Assembly: GCA_035762175.1 (NCBI GenBank)
Contig: DASTPP010000220.1
Span: 1 to 39,069 of the forward strand
DNA: 39,069 nt
Direction of reading: 5' to 3'
Source of the DNA: DASTPP01 sp035762175
GTDB lineage: Bacteria; Myxococcota_A; Polyangia; Polyangiales; Polyangiaceae
A program made the position numbers and the translations under genes. Shown piece after piece: positions 22,901-30,530 of this stretch. Under the pieces are notes generated by a model. It saw only the letters and a program-made list of their open reading frames with translations, did no database searches and was not told the DNA's origin. How positions within the stretch are numbered: the first letter of the stretch is position 1; each line of letters starts with the position of its first letter.

Positions 22901-23851
22901 GCGCAGCAGATCGCGGCAGAGGGCGTCGAGGTCGGCGGGCAGGCCCCCGACGAGCGTCGAGGGCGCCGGCCCGTCCTCGCGCGGCTGGCGCGCCAGCACG
23001 GCGCCGGCGGCCCCGGCGAACGGCCGCGCCCCGGTGAGCGCCTCGAACAGGAGCACGCCGACGCTATAGAGATCGCTCGCCGGCGTGAGCGCGAGGCCCG
23101 CCGCCTGCTCCGGCGACATGTAATCGGGGGTGCCGGCCACCTCGGACGAGGCGCCGCCTTCGGGCGAGGCCTCGCGCAGCAGGCCGAAGTCGAGCAGCAC
23201 GACGCGTCCCTCGGGGGTGGCGAGCGCGTTCTGCGGCTTGACGTCGCGGTGCACCTTGCCGGCGGCGTGCAGCGCGCCGAGGGCGTCGCAGAGCGCGAGC
23301 ATCGCGTCGCAGGTGGGGCCGAGCGGCGGCGCCTCGCCGGCCCGGCCCGGCGGGGCCGCCTCGCCGGCGGGCGGCGCCGGGGCCCCTTCGGCGCCCGGCG
23401 ACTCGCCGCGCCCCGAGCTATCGTCGCGGTCTTCGGGCGGGGCGGCGGCGCGCAGGTGCTCGACGAGGTTCTTGCCGCGGACGAGCTCCATCGTGAAGTA
23501 CCAGCGCTCGCCGTCGGCGAAGAGCTCGTAGAGCCGCACCAGGCCGGGGTGGTGCAGCTCGCGCGCGGCGCGAAACTCTTGCTTGAAGAGGTAGAGCGAG
23601 CGCGGGTCCGCGCGGTGCAAGATCTTGAGGGCGACGTCGGCCGAGCGCTCGCGATCGTGCGCCTCGTACACCGTGCCGAAGCCCCCGCGCCCGAGGCAGC
23701 GCCCGACGGCGAAGCGGCTCGAGCCGCGGAGCGCGCCCCCGCTCGTGACGTCGAGGGCCGCGGGCCGGGCCGCCGGCGCGGCCGCGAGCTCGCGGAGCAG
23801 GCCCTCCTCGGAGGGGGAGCCTTCGATCGATTCGCCCGTCGACCCCGGCAT
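19916..23851 (-). CDS. Ser/Thr kinase with AAA-type ATPase and TPR-like region (PknK-like)
   Basis: The 1311-residue product begins with a Hanks-type kinase domain (about 47-340). It has the glycine loop LGRGGFGTVYEAHD, VALK with Lys76, HRDVKPQN at 201-208, DFG at 221-223 and GTPDYMSPEQ. A Pro/Gly/acid-rich insert of about 40 residues (137-178) interrupts the lobe junction. An ATPase domain follows, with Walker A GSSGAGKS at 387-394 and Walker B VVLFIDDLQWSD. From about residue 750 to the end the sequence is Ala/Leu/Arg-rich helical repeats of TPR type. This is the architecture of PknK/MalT-like signalling proteins, in which the ATPase and repeats sense or bind partners. No DNA-binding tail or membrane segment is visible. 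It converges with the ECF-like sigma gene, with a 12-bp overlap. Confidence 0.9.
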   Translation of the reverse strand: MPGSTGESIEGSPSEEGLLRELAAAPAARPAALDVTSGGALRGSSRFAVGRCLGRGGFGTVYEAHDRERSADVALKILHRADPRSLYLFKQEFRAARELHHPGLVRLYELFADGERWYFTMELVRGKNLVEHLRAAAPPEDRDDSSGRGESPGAEGAPAPPAGEAAPPGRAGEAPPLGPTCDAMLALCDALGALHAAGKVHRDVKPQNALATPEGRVVLLDFGLLREASPEGGASSEVAGTPDYMSPEQAAGLALTPASDLYSVGVLLFEALTGARPFAGAAGAVLARQPREDGPAPSTLVGGLPADLDALCRDLLRARPEDRPGLDEVRARLARLRGEHAAARASPAPPSAPPSAPLVGRARHVAALRAAFDEAGEGRAVAVLCRGSSGAGKSALCRAFLRDLERQEPRAVVLSGRCFEHEQIPFKAVDGVVDALSRHLRRLPPPEAAALLPRDAFALRRVFPVLDQVPAFSAAPERRVADPQHLQRAAFGALREALQRLADRRRVVLFIDDLQWSDLDSVGLLVEALRPPDPPPLLLCATCREDDAEAAPLVAALRALGGDGSLVVRDLAVGELTPDEASALARSLLPSAPEAFARRVAEESRGNPFYVRELVAHAGPGGVPTVGDAIGRRVARLPDRARRLLELVCVAGQPLARAVAHAALDAAPEAPAPDAGAWHAPEAGARPAPPEAGAPPSPPAAGAAGELAEPHALALLRAERLLRTRTTPSGEHLVPYHDRVRESVVELLAPEARRARHLDLARALERHPGAASLEPERLMKHYASGGEPARAARYAVAAAGQAHAALAFARAARLYEEALASGELADHEARALRPTLGDAYAAAGRLRDAARAYQAAAAEAPGDEALRLTRLAMEQLVLGRDLVAGMALAARHLERAEIRLPSRPWRALLALLVARLRLGVRGLRFRERSADQVPPALLARIDTAAPVATTLGLLDPLRGAYLFTLHLLDTLRAGERNRLANALGLEAYLRAVGGRHASAARLVARTKALCAAGVTEETEALSEMGAAGALLEAGAFREALPRLRAAGARLRERLPGKHWAADIARIGEIRALWALGELRALEALLPEVIRDAHDRGSLLLASIAGFAGGCLALCQGRPHAAEEALRALRARPAEGALRDHIVELELSAFLALYHGRHAEVVALAAPLREGRGGAAALLRAQQQRITVATLRATAALVSYDLDLTPSRLREAEREARRLERERVPYAVALGLLFRGLARRRRGARAEAEALLARAESAFEAGGMRLYAACARLRRGELAAEAEGRALVGESEAWLSTQGAARPDRVCAMLAP

Positions 23852-23905
23852 GGGCGGACAAGGTACCAGGGGTCTCGGCCGCGGCGGTACCGATCGCCGC
23901 CCCGC

Positions 23906-24550
23906 TCAGAACGAAGCCCGGTAGCCCACGAACGAGCTGAAGGCGTCGTAGAGCCGCAGATCGTCGTTGCGCACGAAGGCGTAGAGATACTGCCCGATCG
24001 TCGTCGCCTCGTAGTAGACCCCGTGGCGCCGGACGAGCGATCGGGGCGTGAGCAGGTTGAGCTCGGCCCCCGCGAAGGCCGTCGGGTGCAGCGCGTTCGG
24101 CTCGTAGTAGTTCGAAGGGTAGACGGGGGGCTGGTGCACGAAGAGGTTCGGCCCGAACGCGCGCAGGAAGCCGCCGCCGACGTAGATCGGTACGAGCTCG
24201 ACGTCGCGGTGCAGCCGCAGGTGCAAGGGGCGCAAGGCGAGGTGGGCGCTCAGGCTGTGGTAGGCCGGGGCGCCGCCCCGGGGCGGCGCGTAGCCGTACG
24301 AGACCCCCGCGTTGATCACGTCGCGATAGAGGTCGTAGCCGACCCCCGCCACCGCGGCGCCCAGGTAGCCGCCCGACCCGACCCGCGCGTAGTCGGGCAC
24401 GTACCAGCCGAGGCGGTCGCCGCGGGCCGGCGCGGGCGCGGCATCGGAGGCTGAGGCCGGCCGCCAGCTCGGGTCGTCGGCGCGCGCCGTGGCCGCGCCG
24501 AGCAGCGCCGCCGCCGCGGCCACGAGGGCAGAGGCGGCGCGCGCGCTCAC
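23906..24550 (-). CDS. Exported beta-rich protein, probably outer-membrane
   Basis: The 214-residue product starts at a GTG that overlaps the stop of the metallophosphoesterase gene as GTGA, so its translation is likely coupled. It has a Sec-type signal ending ATARA. The mature part is rich in aromatic and alternating polar/hydrophobic segments (SLSAHLALRPLHLRLHRDV, VELVPIYVGGG, YEATTIGQYLYAF), and the final residues YRASF end in Phe. These are typical of outer-membrane beta barrels. It matches no named family. The function is unknown but probably linked to the coupled phosphoesterase. Confidence 0.7.
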   Translation of the reverse strand: MSARAASALVAAAAALLGAATARADDPSWRPASASDAAPAPARGDRLGWYVPDYARVGSGGYLGAAVAGVGYDLYRDVINAGVSYGYAPPRGGAPAYHSLSAHLALRPLHLRLHRDVELVPIYVGGGFLRAFGPNLFVHQPPVYPSNYYEPNALHPTAFAGAELNLLTPRSLVRRHGVYYEATTIGQYLYAFVRNDDLRLYDAFSSFVGYRASF

Positions 24551-25413
24551 GGCGGCCACTCCCGATCGATGTCGACCGGCTCGGCCGGGGTGGGCGCGTC
24601 GCAACCGATGCCCTGCCGGCAGGGCTGGACGGTGACCGCGTCGCCGTCGAGCGTGACCAGCACGAAGTGACCGTGCCGGGCCGTCCGCGCGTTGACCTGG
24701 GTGGTGGGCCCGTCTCGCCGGACGTAATACCGGCTGTGGATGTGCCCGTGCAAGTTGAGCACCACGCCGCCCTCGCGCTGAATCTGCCGGTAGACGGGCT
24801 CTTCTTCGGGCAAGATGTGGGGGCGCGAGTCGGGCGGGTGGTGGGTGAAGACGACGGCCCGGGTGCCGTCGGGCATGCCCTCGAGCTGTTCGCGCAGCCA
24901 CGCGAGCGGCAGGTGCCTGCGGTCGAGCTCGAGCGGGCTCGTGTCGAAGAGCACAAAGCGATAGCCCGCCCAGTCGAAGGCGAAGTTGCGCGGCCCGAAC
25001 ATCTTCTCGTAGAGGTCGGGGCCCGCGGTGAGCAGGTCGTGGTTGCCGGGGGCGACGAACCAGGGCACCTGCAGCCGCGAGAGCATCTCGTGCGCCCAGA
25101 CGAACTCTTGGCGCGCCCCGAAGGTCGTCACGTCGCCCCCGAGCAGCACGAGCGAGATGTCGCCCTGCGCGTTCACCCAGTCGACGATCGAATAAAGCTC
25201 TTCGAACCGCTCGTGCGGGTCGCTGATGAACACCAGCTTGAGCTGCCCCCCGGGCGGCGGGGTGGCGCCGAGCCGCTCGAGGTTCTTGCGGGTCTGGTCG
25301 CGCTGGTCTTCGTCCAGACTCGTTTCGAAGAGGCTCGTTCGTAGGCACCCGGCCGAGGTAAGAAGCAAACCTACCGCCAGGAGCCACGTTCCGCCGAGGG
25401 CGCGTGACGTCAT
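24547..25413 (-). CDS. Calcineurin-like metallophosphoesterase lipoprotein
   Basis: The 288-residue product starts at the ATG at 25413, the first that gives a lipoprotein signal (MTSRALGG..., ending TSAGC); a longer frame exists to 25575. All blocks of the metallophosphoesterase family are present in order: SDPHERFEEL, LLGGDV, APGNHD, VFTHHPP and LHGHIH. These supply the two-metal site. The lipid anchor places it outside the cytoplasm, unlike typical cytoplasmic relatives. It hydrolyses phosphate mono- or diesters; the substrate is unknown. The stop codon overlaps the start of the barrel-like gene downstream. Confidence 0.88.
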   Translation of the reverse strand: MTSRALGGTWLLAVGLLLTSAGCLRTSLFETSLDEDQRDQTRKNLERLGATPPPGGQLKLVFISDPHERFEELYSIVDWVNAQGDISLVLLGGDVTTFGARQEFVWAHEMLSRLQVPWFVAPGNHDLLTAGPDLYEKMFGPRNFAFDWAGYRFVLFDTSPLELDRRHLPLAWLREQLEGMPDGTRAVVFTHHPPDSRPHILPEEEPVYRQIQREGGVVLNLHGHIHSRYYVRRDGPTTQVNARTARHGHFVLVTLDGDAVTVQPCRQGIGCDAPTPAEPVDIDREWPP

Positions 25414-25743
25414 TGGCTTTTCGAGCTCTGCTGCAAGCCGAGTGCCCGCGTCGCGGGCGTTTCGGGCGGCCCGAACGCGCCACGGCGGGCCGGTCAGAAC
25501 GCCGGCGAAAGCGGCCCTAATGGCGGCGGGCGACCCGGGCCCCCTGACTCGAGGCGCACGGCGCCTTCGGGGCACGAATGCAATCTGGGGCGGAAGCGCC
25601 CCTCCGACCTTCGCCGCCCCGGGCGGCGTCGGCAGGAGGGCGCCCGCCCTCGCCGAGCGCGCGGCTGTGCCAGCGGCCGAGCGCGAGCCGCGGGCCGGCA
25701 GGCGGCGCCCGCCGGCCCCGGCCCGCGCCCCGCGCGGCCGACG
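25414..25743. other. Intergenic stretch with two small hairpins
   Basis: No gene is visible between two minus-strand genes. Hairpins occur at 25587-25602 (GGGGCG, loop GAAG, CGCCCC) and 25612-25628 (CGCCGCC, loop CCG, GGCGGCG). They could act as a Rho-assisted 3' end for the gene above them (start at 26994); no T tract follows. Confidence 0.45.
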
Positions 25744-26994
25744 CTACTCGCAGAGCACTTCGAGCGTCTGCGACGGCGCGAAGCAGGTCTCGGTGCCGAC
25801 GCCGCCCCAGTTGGGGTTGCCGAAGGCGACGTCGATGCAAGGCCTGACGCTGTGGCCCGGGGGGCCGCTGCACGTGCAAATGGGGTCGTCGACCGAGAGC
25901 TCGATCGCGTCGATGAACGCGCCGTCGCGCACCTCGGTGCCGCAGGAGCCGACGTTCCAGAAGTGGCCTTCGCAGAAGAGCGAGGTCGGGGTGCCGGCGG
26001 ACAGGGCGTTGCAGATCTGGGTGGCCGTCGCCGCGTCGTTGCAGCTCAGGCCGACCGGGTCGAAGGTGCCGCGCATCGTGACGCGGCCGAACGAGCCGCT
26101 CGCGGCCTGCGAGCGGAAGCCGTTCCAGGCGTCGCAGGCGGCCTGGGTGGTGTTGCCCGCCGCGAAGGCTTGCGAGAACGTGGCGCCCTCGCCGCCGCCG
26201 CAGTCGGCGGCCGAGACGTGCACGGGGAAGGTGAGCGCGCCCGAGCCGCCCAGCACGTCGAAGGCGCGGACCTCGAGCAGGTACTCGCCCGGCGCGTTCG
26301 TCGAAAAGCTCGAGGACGGGCCGTTGACCTGCAGGCTCGGCGACGAGCCGGGCGGGCTCGAAAGGACGGACCAGGCGAACGAGAGGGGCCCGTCGCCGTC
26401 CGGGTCCTGGGCGGCGGCGACGATGGTCGCCGCCTCGCACTGGGTGATGAACTTGCTCGGCGCGACGTCGAGGTCGGTCAAGACGGGCGGGTCGTTCAGC
26501 GAGACGACGGCGTCGAGGCCGCCGTTCGCGCCGCCGTCGCACTGCGACACGAGCAGGGCCTCGGTCGTGGCCGCGGCGAAGACCGTCGCCGTGATCTCGG
26601 TGGGGGCGCAGGCCGCCGACGGCCCGCCGGCGCCCAGCGGCGTCGCACAAACGCGATAGTCGCCGGGGGGCAAGACGAAGAGGCCGCCCGCCCCCGCGTG
26701 CGAGCCGGACCCGGGGGGCAGCACGCCGCCGGGCAGCTCTTCGCCTTCGAGCGCGCTCGTGGTCTGCGCGAGGGGCGCGTCGGCGCAGCTGCCGCCGGCG
26801 CTCACGATCTTGAACTCGACGGCCGTGACGTCGTGCCGCGAGCCCCCCGCCTGGATGGCCACCCGGATGGTGCCTTCGCCCCCTTCGGCGGCGACTTTGT
26901 CGTCGCCGCCGCCGCCGCCCTGACAACCGGCGACCGTCGCCGAAAGGGCGAGAGCCGACAAACCGAACGCGTACTTATTCAACGGATGGTGCAT
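25744..26994 (-). CDS. Lipoprotein with PKD-like domain, function unknown
   Basis: The 416-residue product has a lipoprotein signal ending VAGC followed by a glycine run. Residues about 45-160 contain a beta-rich segment with VLPPGDYRVCATPL, typical of extracellular myxobacterial repeat proteins. Residues about 165-270 look like a PKD/Ig-like domain (AQDPDGDGPLSFAWSVLSS, then PGEYLLEVRAFD). The last 140 residues hold many cysteines, with no named domain. The ATG has GGGAGAAAT upstream. It is probably a surface protein; no enzymatic motif is visible. Confidence 0.8.
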   Translation of the reverse strand: MHHPLNKYAFGLSALALSATVAGCQGGGGGDDKVAAEGGEGTIRVAIQAGGSRHDVTAVEFKIVSAGGSCADAPLAQTTSALEGEELPGGVLPPGSGSHAGAGGLFVLPPGDYRVCATPLGAGGPSAACAPTEITATVFAAATTEALLVSQCDGGANGGLDAVVSLNDPPVLTDLDVAPSKFITQCEAATIVAAAQDPDGDGPLSFAWSVLSSPPGSSPSLQVNGPSSSFSTNAPGEYLLEVRAFDVLGGSGALTFPVHVSAADCGGGEGATFSQAFAAGNTTQAACDAWNGFRSQAASGSFGRVTMRGTFDPVGLSCNDAATATQICNALSAGTPTSLFCEGHFWNVGSCGTEVRDGAFIDAIELSVDDPICTCSGPPGHSVRPCIDVAFGNPNWGGVGTETCFAPSQTLEVLCE

Positions 26995-27228
26995 GATTTC
27001 TCCCTGGCCCCGAACTCGGGGCGTGAGGGGGCGCCGAGCGCCGCTCGCCGTCGCCGGCGGGCGGGCCCACTTCGTCGGTCGGGGCGCCCTCCCCTCGTAC
27101 GATCAGATGGGTGGTGCGCGCCGATGTCGCAACGCCCCCAGCTTTTTTCCGAAGCTAGCCTCGGACGTTGTCTGACCGGGAGAGTCGCGACGGGGGGTGA
27201 GGGCGGCCGGCCCGGGTGGCGTCGGGCC

Positions 27229-28041
27229 TCAGCCCGCCCGCTCGCGCAGCGCGAGCGCCTGGGCGGCGCCGGCGGCGAACCCATAGAGGCAGCCGGCCGC
27301 CCGGAAGCTCTCTTCGAGCGCCAGCGTCTGCCCCGCGGACAGGCCCAGCCAGGGCCCCATCAGCCGGGCGGCGTCGTAGAGCAGCCAGAAGAAGAGGCCG
27401 GTCGCCAGAAAGCCCCAGGGCCAGCGCAAGAGCCCGCCCCGCAAGGTCAGCGCCGTGAAGAGCACCGGGGCCATCAGGCAGAGGGCCAGCAGATCGCCGA
27501 CGTCGGTCGCGAGCCACCGGAGCGCCGACCAGTCGCCACCGAACGCCCGGCGGGCGTCGCCGAGCACCGCGGGCCCGACGACGGCCGCCGAGATCGCGAC
27601 CCAGAGCGCCATCACCACCGCGCGCGTGAGCGGCGTGCCCCGCAGCTCGAGGCCCGCGACGCGCCAGGCCCTCGCCAGCATGAAGGTGCCCGCCACCGAC
27701 AAGAGGTTCGCGAACAGCGTGAGGGCCGTGCGCAGGGCCTCGTACGGGGCGTCGGCGAGCAGGGCGCCCGCCCCCGATCGCTGCGCCGACCAGAGGGCGA
27801 CGGCGTCGCGCGCGAGCAAGAGCGCCGAGCACCCCGCGAGCATGCCCCAGGCCCTCCGCAAGTAGTCGCCGCGGCTGAAGGCCCGCATGGCCAGCGCGCA
27901 GCCCGCGAGCTCGATCGCCTTCACCGCCTCGGCCTCGGCGCGCACGAACCCGCCGCCCACCGGATCGTGCGCGATCGAGTACCCCACCAGGAAGGCGGCC
28001 ACCCACGCCGCCGGGGCCAGGGCCAGGGCGTGGTACTTCAC
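27229..28041 (-). CDS. Eight-segment membrane protein, function unknown
   Basis: The 270-residue product starts at a GTG that overlaps the previous stop codon as GTGA, so it is translationally coupled to the small gene upstream. The frame is open to 28086, but the extra residues overlap the small gene. About eight hydrophobic segments span the whole length (for example ALTLFANLLSVAGTFMLA, VVMALWVAISAAVVGPAVL, WGFLATGLFFWLLYDAARL). Loops are short. No transporter or enzyme signature is visible. Spacing resembles small sensory membrane domains. Confidence 0.8.
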   Translation of the reverse strand: MKYHALALAPAAWVAAFLVGYSIAHDPVGGGFVRAEAEAVKAIELAGCALAMRAFSRGDYLRRAWGMLAGCSALLLARDAVALWSAQRSGAGALLADAPYEALRTALTLFANLLSVAGTFMLARAWRVAGLELRGTPLTRAVVMALWVAISAAVVGPAVLGDARRAFGGDWSALRWLATDVGDLLALCLMAPVLFTALTLRGGLLRWPWGFLATGLFFWLLYDAARLMGPWLGLSAGQTLALEESFRAAGCLYGFAAGAAQALALRERAG

Positions 28042-28286
28042 CTCGCCCCCGCGCCGCGGCGGGTCCGCTCGAGAATGACTTCGCACGTCTCGCGCCCCAC
28101 CAGCGTGCGCACCATCGGGCGCAGCGCCTCGGCGAGCGCGGGCACGTCGCCGGGCGTGAGCGTCTCGGGGCCCCGCCCGAGGGCCTTGTGGCTGAAGGTC
28201 TTCACGGCCACGCGCGCCGTGTGCGGCCCCAAGTACGTGGCCATCGGCTTCGCCAGCAGATCGGCGAGGGGCGACATACCCGGCAT
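28038..28286 (-). CDS. Small protein with YLGP-ARV-VK motif, coupled to membrane protein
   Basis: From the ATG at 28286 the product has 82 residues. It contains PMATYLGPHTARVAVKTFSH in the middle and ends with VGRETCEVILERTRRG. The YLGPxARVxVK pattern resembles a small domain found at the C-terminus of some bacterial Ser/Thr kinases, but the match is short and the assignment tentative. The stop TGA shares bases with the GTG of the membrane protein gene, which suggests that the two act together. It is soluble, with no signal peptide. Confidence 0.65.
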   Translation of the reverse strand: MPGMSPLADLLAKPMATYLGPHTARVAVKTFSHKALGRGPETLTPGDVPALAEALRPMVRTLVGRETCEVILERTRRGAGAR

Positions 28287-28444
28287 GACTGCGCTCTCAT
28301 CTCGCCGGACGCCTCGGGGCGGCCAGACCCGCGAAGCTAAGGCATAGTTCCGGCTACGTCGCAAGAGAGCCCGAGGGCGGCGCTCGCCAGCGATCACCGG
28401 CGGCGTGACGAGGGCGCGGGCGCCGAACGTGTAGCGGCGCGGGC

Positions 28445-29197
28445 TCAGCGGGCGGCGCGCGAGACGCGCTCGAGGTAGGCGCGCACGGTGGCCGGCAGGC
28501 CGAATTCGAGCGCGTCGGCGACGAGCGCGTGCCCGATCGAGACCTCAAGGATATCGGGGATCGTGACGAAGTCGGCCAGGTTGTCGAGGTTCAGATCGTG
28601 GCCGCCGTTGACGCCGAGCCCGAGCTTCTGCGCGCTCTCGGCCGCGCCCCGGAAGGCGGCGAGCGATCGCTCGCGCTCGGCGCCGCCGCGCGCGTGGGCG
28701 ACGGCGTACGACTCGGTGTAGAGCTCGATGCGGTCGGCGCCCGTGTCGACGACGCGCGCGATGCGCTCGGGCTCCGGGTCCATGAAGAGGCTGACGCGGC
28801 AGCCGGCCGCCTTGAGCCGCCGGACGACGGGGCGCAGCCGCGCGCCGTCGGCCGCCAAGTCCCAGCCGTGGTCGGACGTCGCCTGGTCGGGCGCGTCGGG
28901 CACGAGCGTGCACTGGTGGGGCTTGGCCGCCTCGACGAGCTCGAGGAAGCCCTCGCCGAAGGGGTTGCCCTCGATGTTGTACTCGGCGTGCTCGTACTCG
29001 GGCCGCGCGAGCAGCTGCGCGAGGTCGTGCACGTCGCCCGTCCGGATGTGCCGCTGGTCGGGCCGCGGGTGCACCGTGATGCCGTGCGCGCCCGCCTCGA
29101 GGCAGAGCCGCGCCGCCTTCGTCACGCTGGGGACTTGCCCCTTGCGGCTGTTGCGGAGGAGGGCAACCTTGTTCACATTGACGGAGAGCTTCGTCAT
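28445..29197 (-). CDS. pdxJ: Pyridoxine 5'-phosphate synthase
   Basis: The 250-residue product is a full-length PdxJ (about 240 residues is usual). It condenses 1-deoxyxylulose 5-phosphate with aminoacetone 3-phosphate, the last ring-forming step of de novo vitamin B6 synthesis in the cytoplasm. Family blocks are intact: VNVNKVALLRNSRKGQVPSV, ITVHPRPDQRHI (active-site histidines), EYNIEGNP, LVPDAPDQATSDHGWDL, GHDLNLDNL and GHALVADALEFGL. The gene stands alone with no pdxA or other B6 gene nearby. GAAGGCGAA lies before the ATG. It is the clearest housekeeping gene in the window. Confidence 0.96.
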   Translation of the reverse strand: MTKLSVNVNKVALLRNSRKGQVPSVTKAARLCLEAGAHGITVHPRPDQRHIRTGDVHDLAQLLARPEYEHAEYNIEGNPFGEGFLELVEAAKPHQCTLVPDAPDQATSDHGWDLAADGARLRPVVRRLKAAGCRVSLFMDPEPERIARVVDTGADRIELYTESYAVAHARGGAERERSLAAFRGAAESAQKLGLGVNGGHDLNLDNLADFVTIPDILEVSIGHALVADALEFGLPATVRAYLERVSRAAR

Positions 29198-29654
29198 CGC
29201 GGTTCGCCTTCTGGCGCCGCCGGGGCGGCGCCGCGGGGGGTCGTAGGGGGGCGGTCGGGGCGGGCGGCGGTCGAGGCGGGCGGCGGTCGGGGCGGGCGGC
29301 GGCGCCCAACCGCGGGCCGGCCGGCACGAGCGCCTTAGCGCGGGGGCAGCCCGCCGTCACCTTGCGCTCGACCGACGAAACGCGCGTGCGCGTCGCCGAC
29401 TGATGCCTCTCGTGCTGGGCGCAGCGCAAGGCGAAGCTCGGCGAAAACTCGCTCGGGCGCTCGGGCGACGCCGGCTCGGCCGGGGCCCGAACACCCTGCC
29501 CTCGAGCGAGGGCGACGACGGCCGCGTGTGCCACGGCGGCACAAAGCGATCGCGGCGCCAGCCGGGCGGGTCGTGGGCCTAAAGCTCGCCGAGGGCGCAA
29601 AGGGCGTGCGCCCAATTTCAGCCTTTGACACGACCCGTGCGAAAGGCGCCCGGC
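29198..29654. other. Intergenic region between pdxJ and small lipoprotein
   Basis: This is 457 bp between divergent genes. It contains a 3 x 16-bp tandem repeat at 29250-29297. A TTGACA (29626-29631) matches a -35 consensus but has no convincing -10 at the right distance. A minus-strand frame at 29335-29631 has no recognisable content. Confidence 0.5.
29250..29297. repeat. Three tandem 16-bp units
   Basis: GGCGGTCGGGGCGGGC at 29250-29265, 29266-29281 (one base changed) and 29282-29297. It is a simple GC-rich tandem repeat just upstream of pdxJ. Confidence 0.7.
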
Positions 29655-29972
29655 ATGTTCGAGACCCCCTCCTTGCCGGTTCTTTCTCTTTCTCTCTTGG
29701 CCGGCGCGCTGCTCGCCGGCTGCGGCGCCGGTTCGAGCGACCGCCCCGGCGAGGTCGGCGGGCCCAGCGAAGCTGGCGAGCTCGGCGGACCCGATGAGCC
29801 CCCCTCGGCGAGCCTCGAGTTGAATTGGCCCGACCGGTTCGTGCGCTACGTCGAGCCCGACTACCCTTGCATCGGCGGCGGCAGCCTGGCGGTCGAGGTC
29901 GACCGCGGCGATCTCGTCGCGTTCATCGGGGCGGTGCGCGATCTCGGCCGGGTCGCCCCCGCCGGCAGGTAG
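29655..29972 (+). CDS. Small lipoprotein
   Basis: The 105-residue product starts at the ATG at 29655 with a lipoprotein signal (LSLSLLAGALLAGC, Cys24). A Gly/Pro/acid-rich spacer leads into a short C-terminal part (SLELNWPDRFVRYVEPDYPC and a VEVDRGDLVAFIG strand). It shows no named domain and is too short for an enzyme. AAAGG lies a short way before the ATG. It may be a small surface anchor protein. Confidence 0.6.
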   Translation: MFETPSLPVLSLSLLAGALLAGCGAGSSDRPGEVGGPSEAGELGGPDEPPSASLELNWPDRFVRYVEPDYPCIGGGSLAVEVDRGDLVAFIGAVRDLGRVAPAGR

Positions 29973-30120
29973 CCTCGCGGGCTCCGCCGTCCGCGGAGGC
30001 TTCGGGGCCGCGGGCCGAAGGGGGCGAGGGCGGCGGCGCCGGGCGCCCCGGCGACATGCGCCCACCTACCCATCGCCGGCACGCGGCTTGAATGAGCCTG
30101 CTCGAACCCCAGGAGGTCTC

Positions 30121-30366
30121 ATGGACAAGAAATTCAAGCCTCAGAACCAGGGCGAAGGCGATCACGAGTCGGCCCGCCGCTACAACCAGAACGCCGAGCA
30201 GTTCAAGAAGTCGGGTCAGGTCGACGAGGCCGCCGAGCAGGCCAAAAAGGCCCTCGAAGGCCCGGACGGGGCGACGCTGCGCGAGGCCGAAGAGCAGGGC
30301 AAGAAGCGCATCGCCGAAGAAGACCCGCTGCTCCGGCGCCCGGGCGGCGGCACCGACAAGATCTAG
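30121..30366 (+). CDS. Small helical protein, widespread uncharacterised family
   Basis: The 81-residue product starts at the ATG at 30121, with a perfect AGGAGG seven bases upstream region; a longer frame from 30088 includes that ribosome site and is not needed. It is hydrophilic and helical: MDKKFKPQNQGEGDHESARR, FKKSGQVDEAAEQAKKALEG and a lysine-rich end. I recall similar small proteins of unknown function in many proteobacteria, often described as stress-associated, but the recollection is not firm. No signal peptide or membrane segment is present. Confidence 0.85.
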   Translation: MDKKFKPQNQGEGDHESARRYNQNAEQFKKSGQVDEAAEQAKKALEGPDGATLREAEEQGKKRIAEEDPLLRRPGGGTDKI

Positions 30367-30485
30367 CCTTCGAACGGCCGAGCCTACGCTCGAAGCTGTA
30401 GCAGAAGCGCCTCACTGGTCGCTCGCGCACGCCCCACCGGGCGCGTGAGCGGCGGCCCGAGGCGCAGGGCCCCCGGGCTCGGTGC

Positions 30486-30519
30486 GCCGCCCGGGCGGGC
30501 CCGCCGGCGCCCGGGCGGC
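30486..30519 (-). terminator. Strong hairpin after the DUF3501 gene, candidate 3' end
   Basis: GCCGCCCGGGCG at 30486-30497 pairs perfectly with CGCCCGGGCGGC at 30508-30519 (12 bp, 10-base loop). It begins 11 bp past the stop codon of the DUF3501 gene. There is no T tract, so it would be a Rho-assisted or mRNA-protecting structure. Confidence 0.4.
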
Positions 30520-30530
30520 CCGGGGCGCCC

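Noticed and set aside
21176..24454. Plus-strand frame of 1092 codons opposite the kinase-ATPase gene
   Set aside because: It mirrors the kinase gene, is Gly/Ala/Arg-rich with no domain, and is a typical shadow in high-GC DNA.
29335..29631. Minus-strand 98-residue frame
   Set aside because: No domain, ribosome site or protein-like pattern; it lies in a divergent control region.
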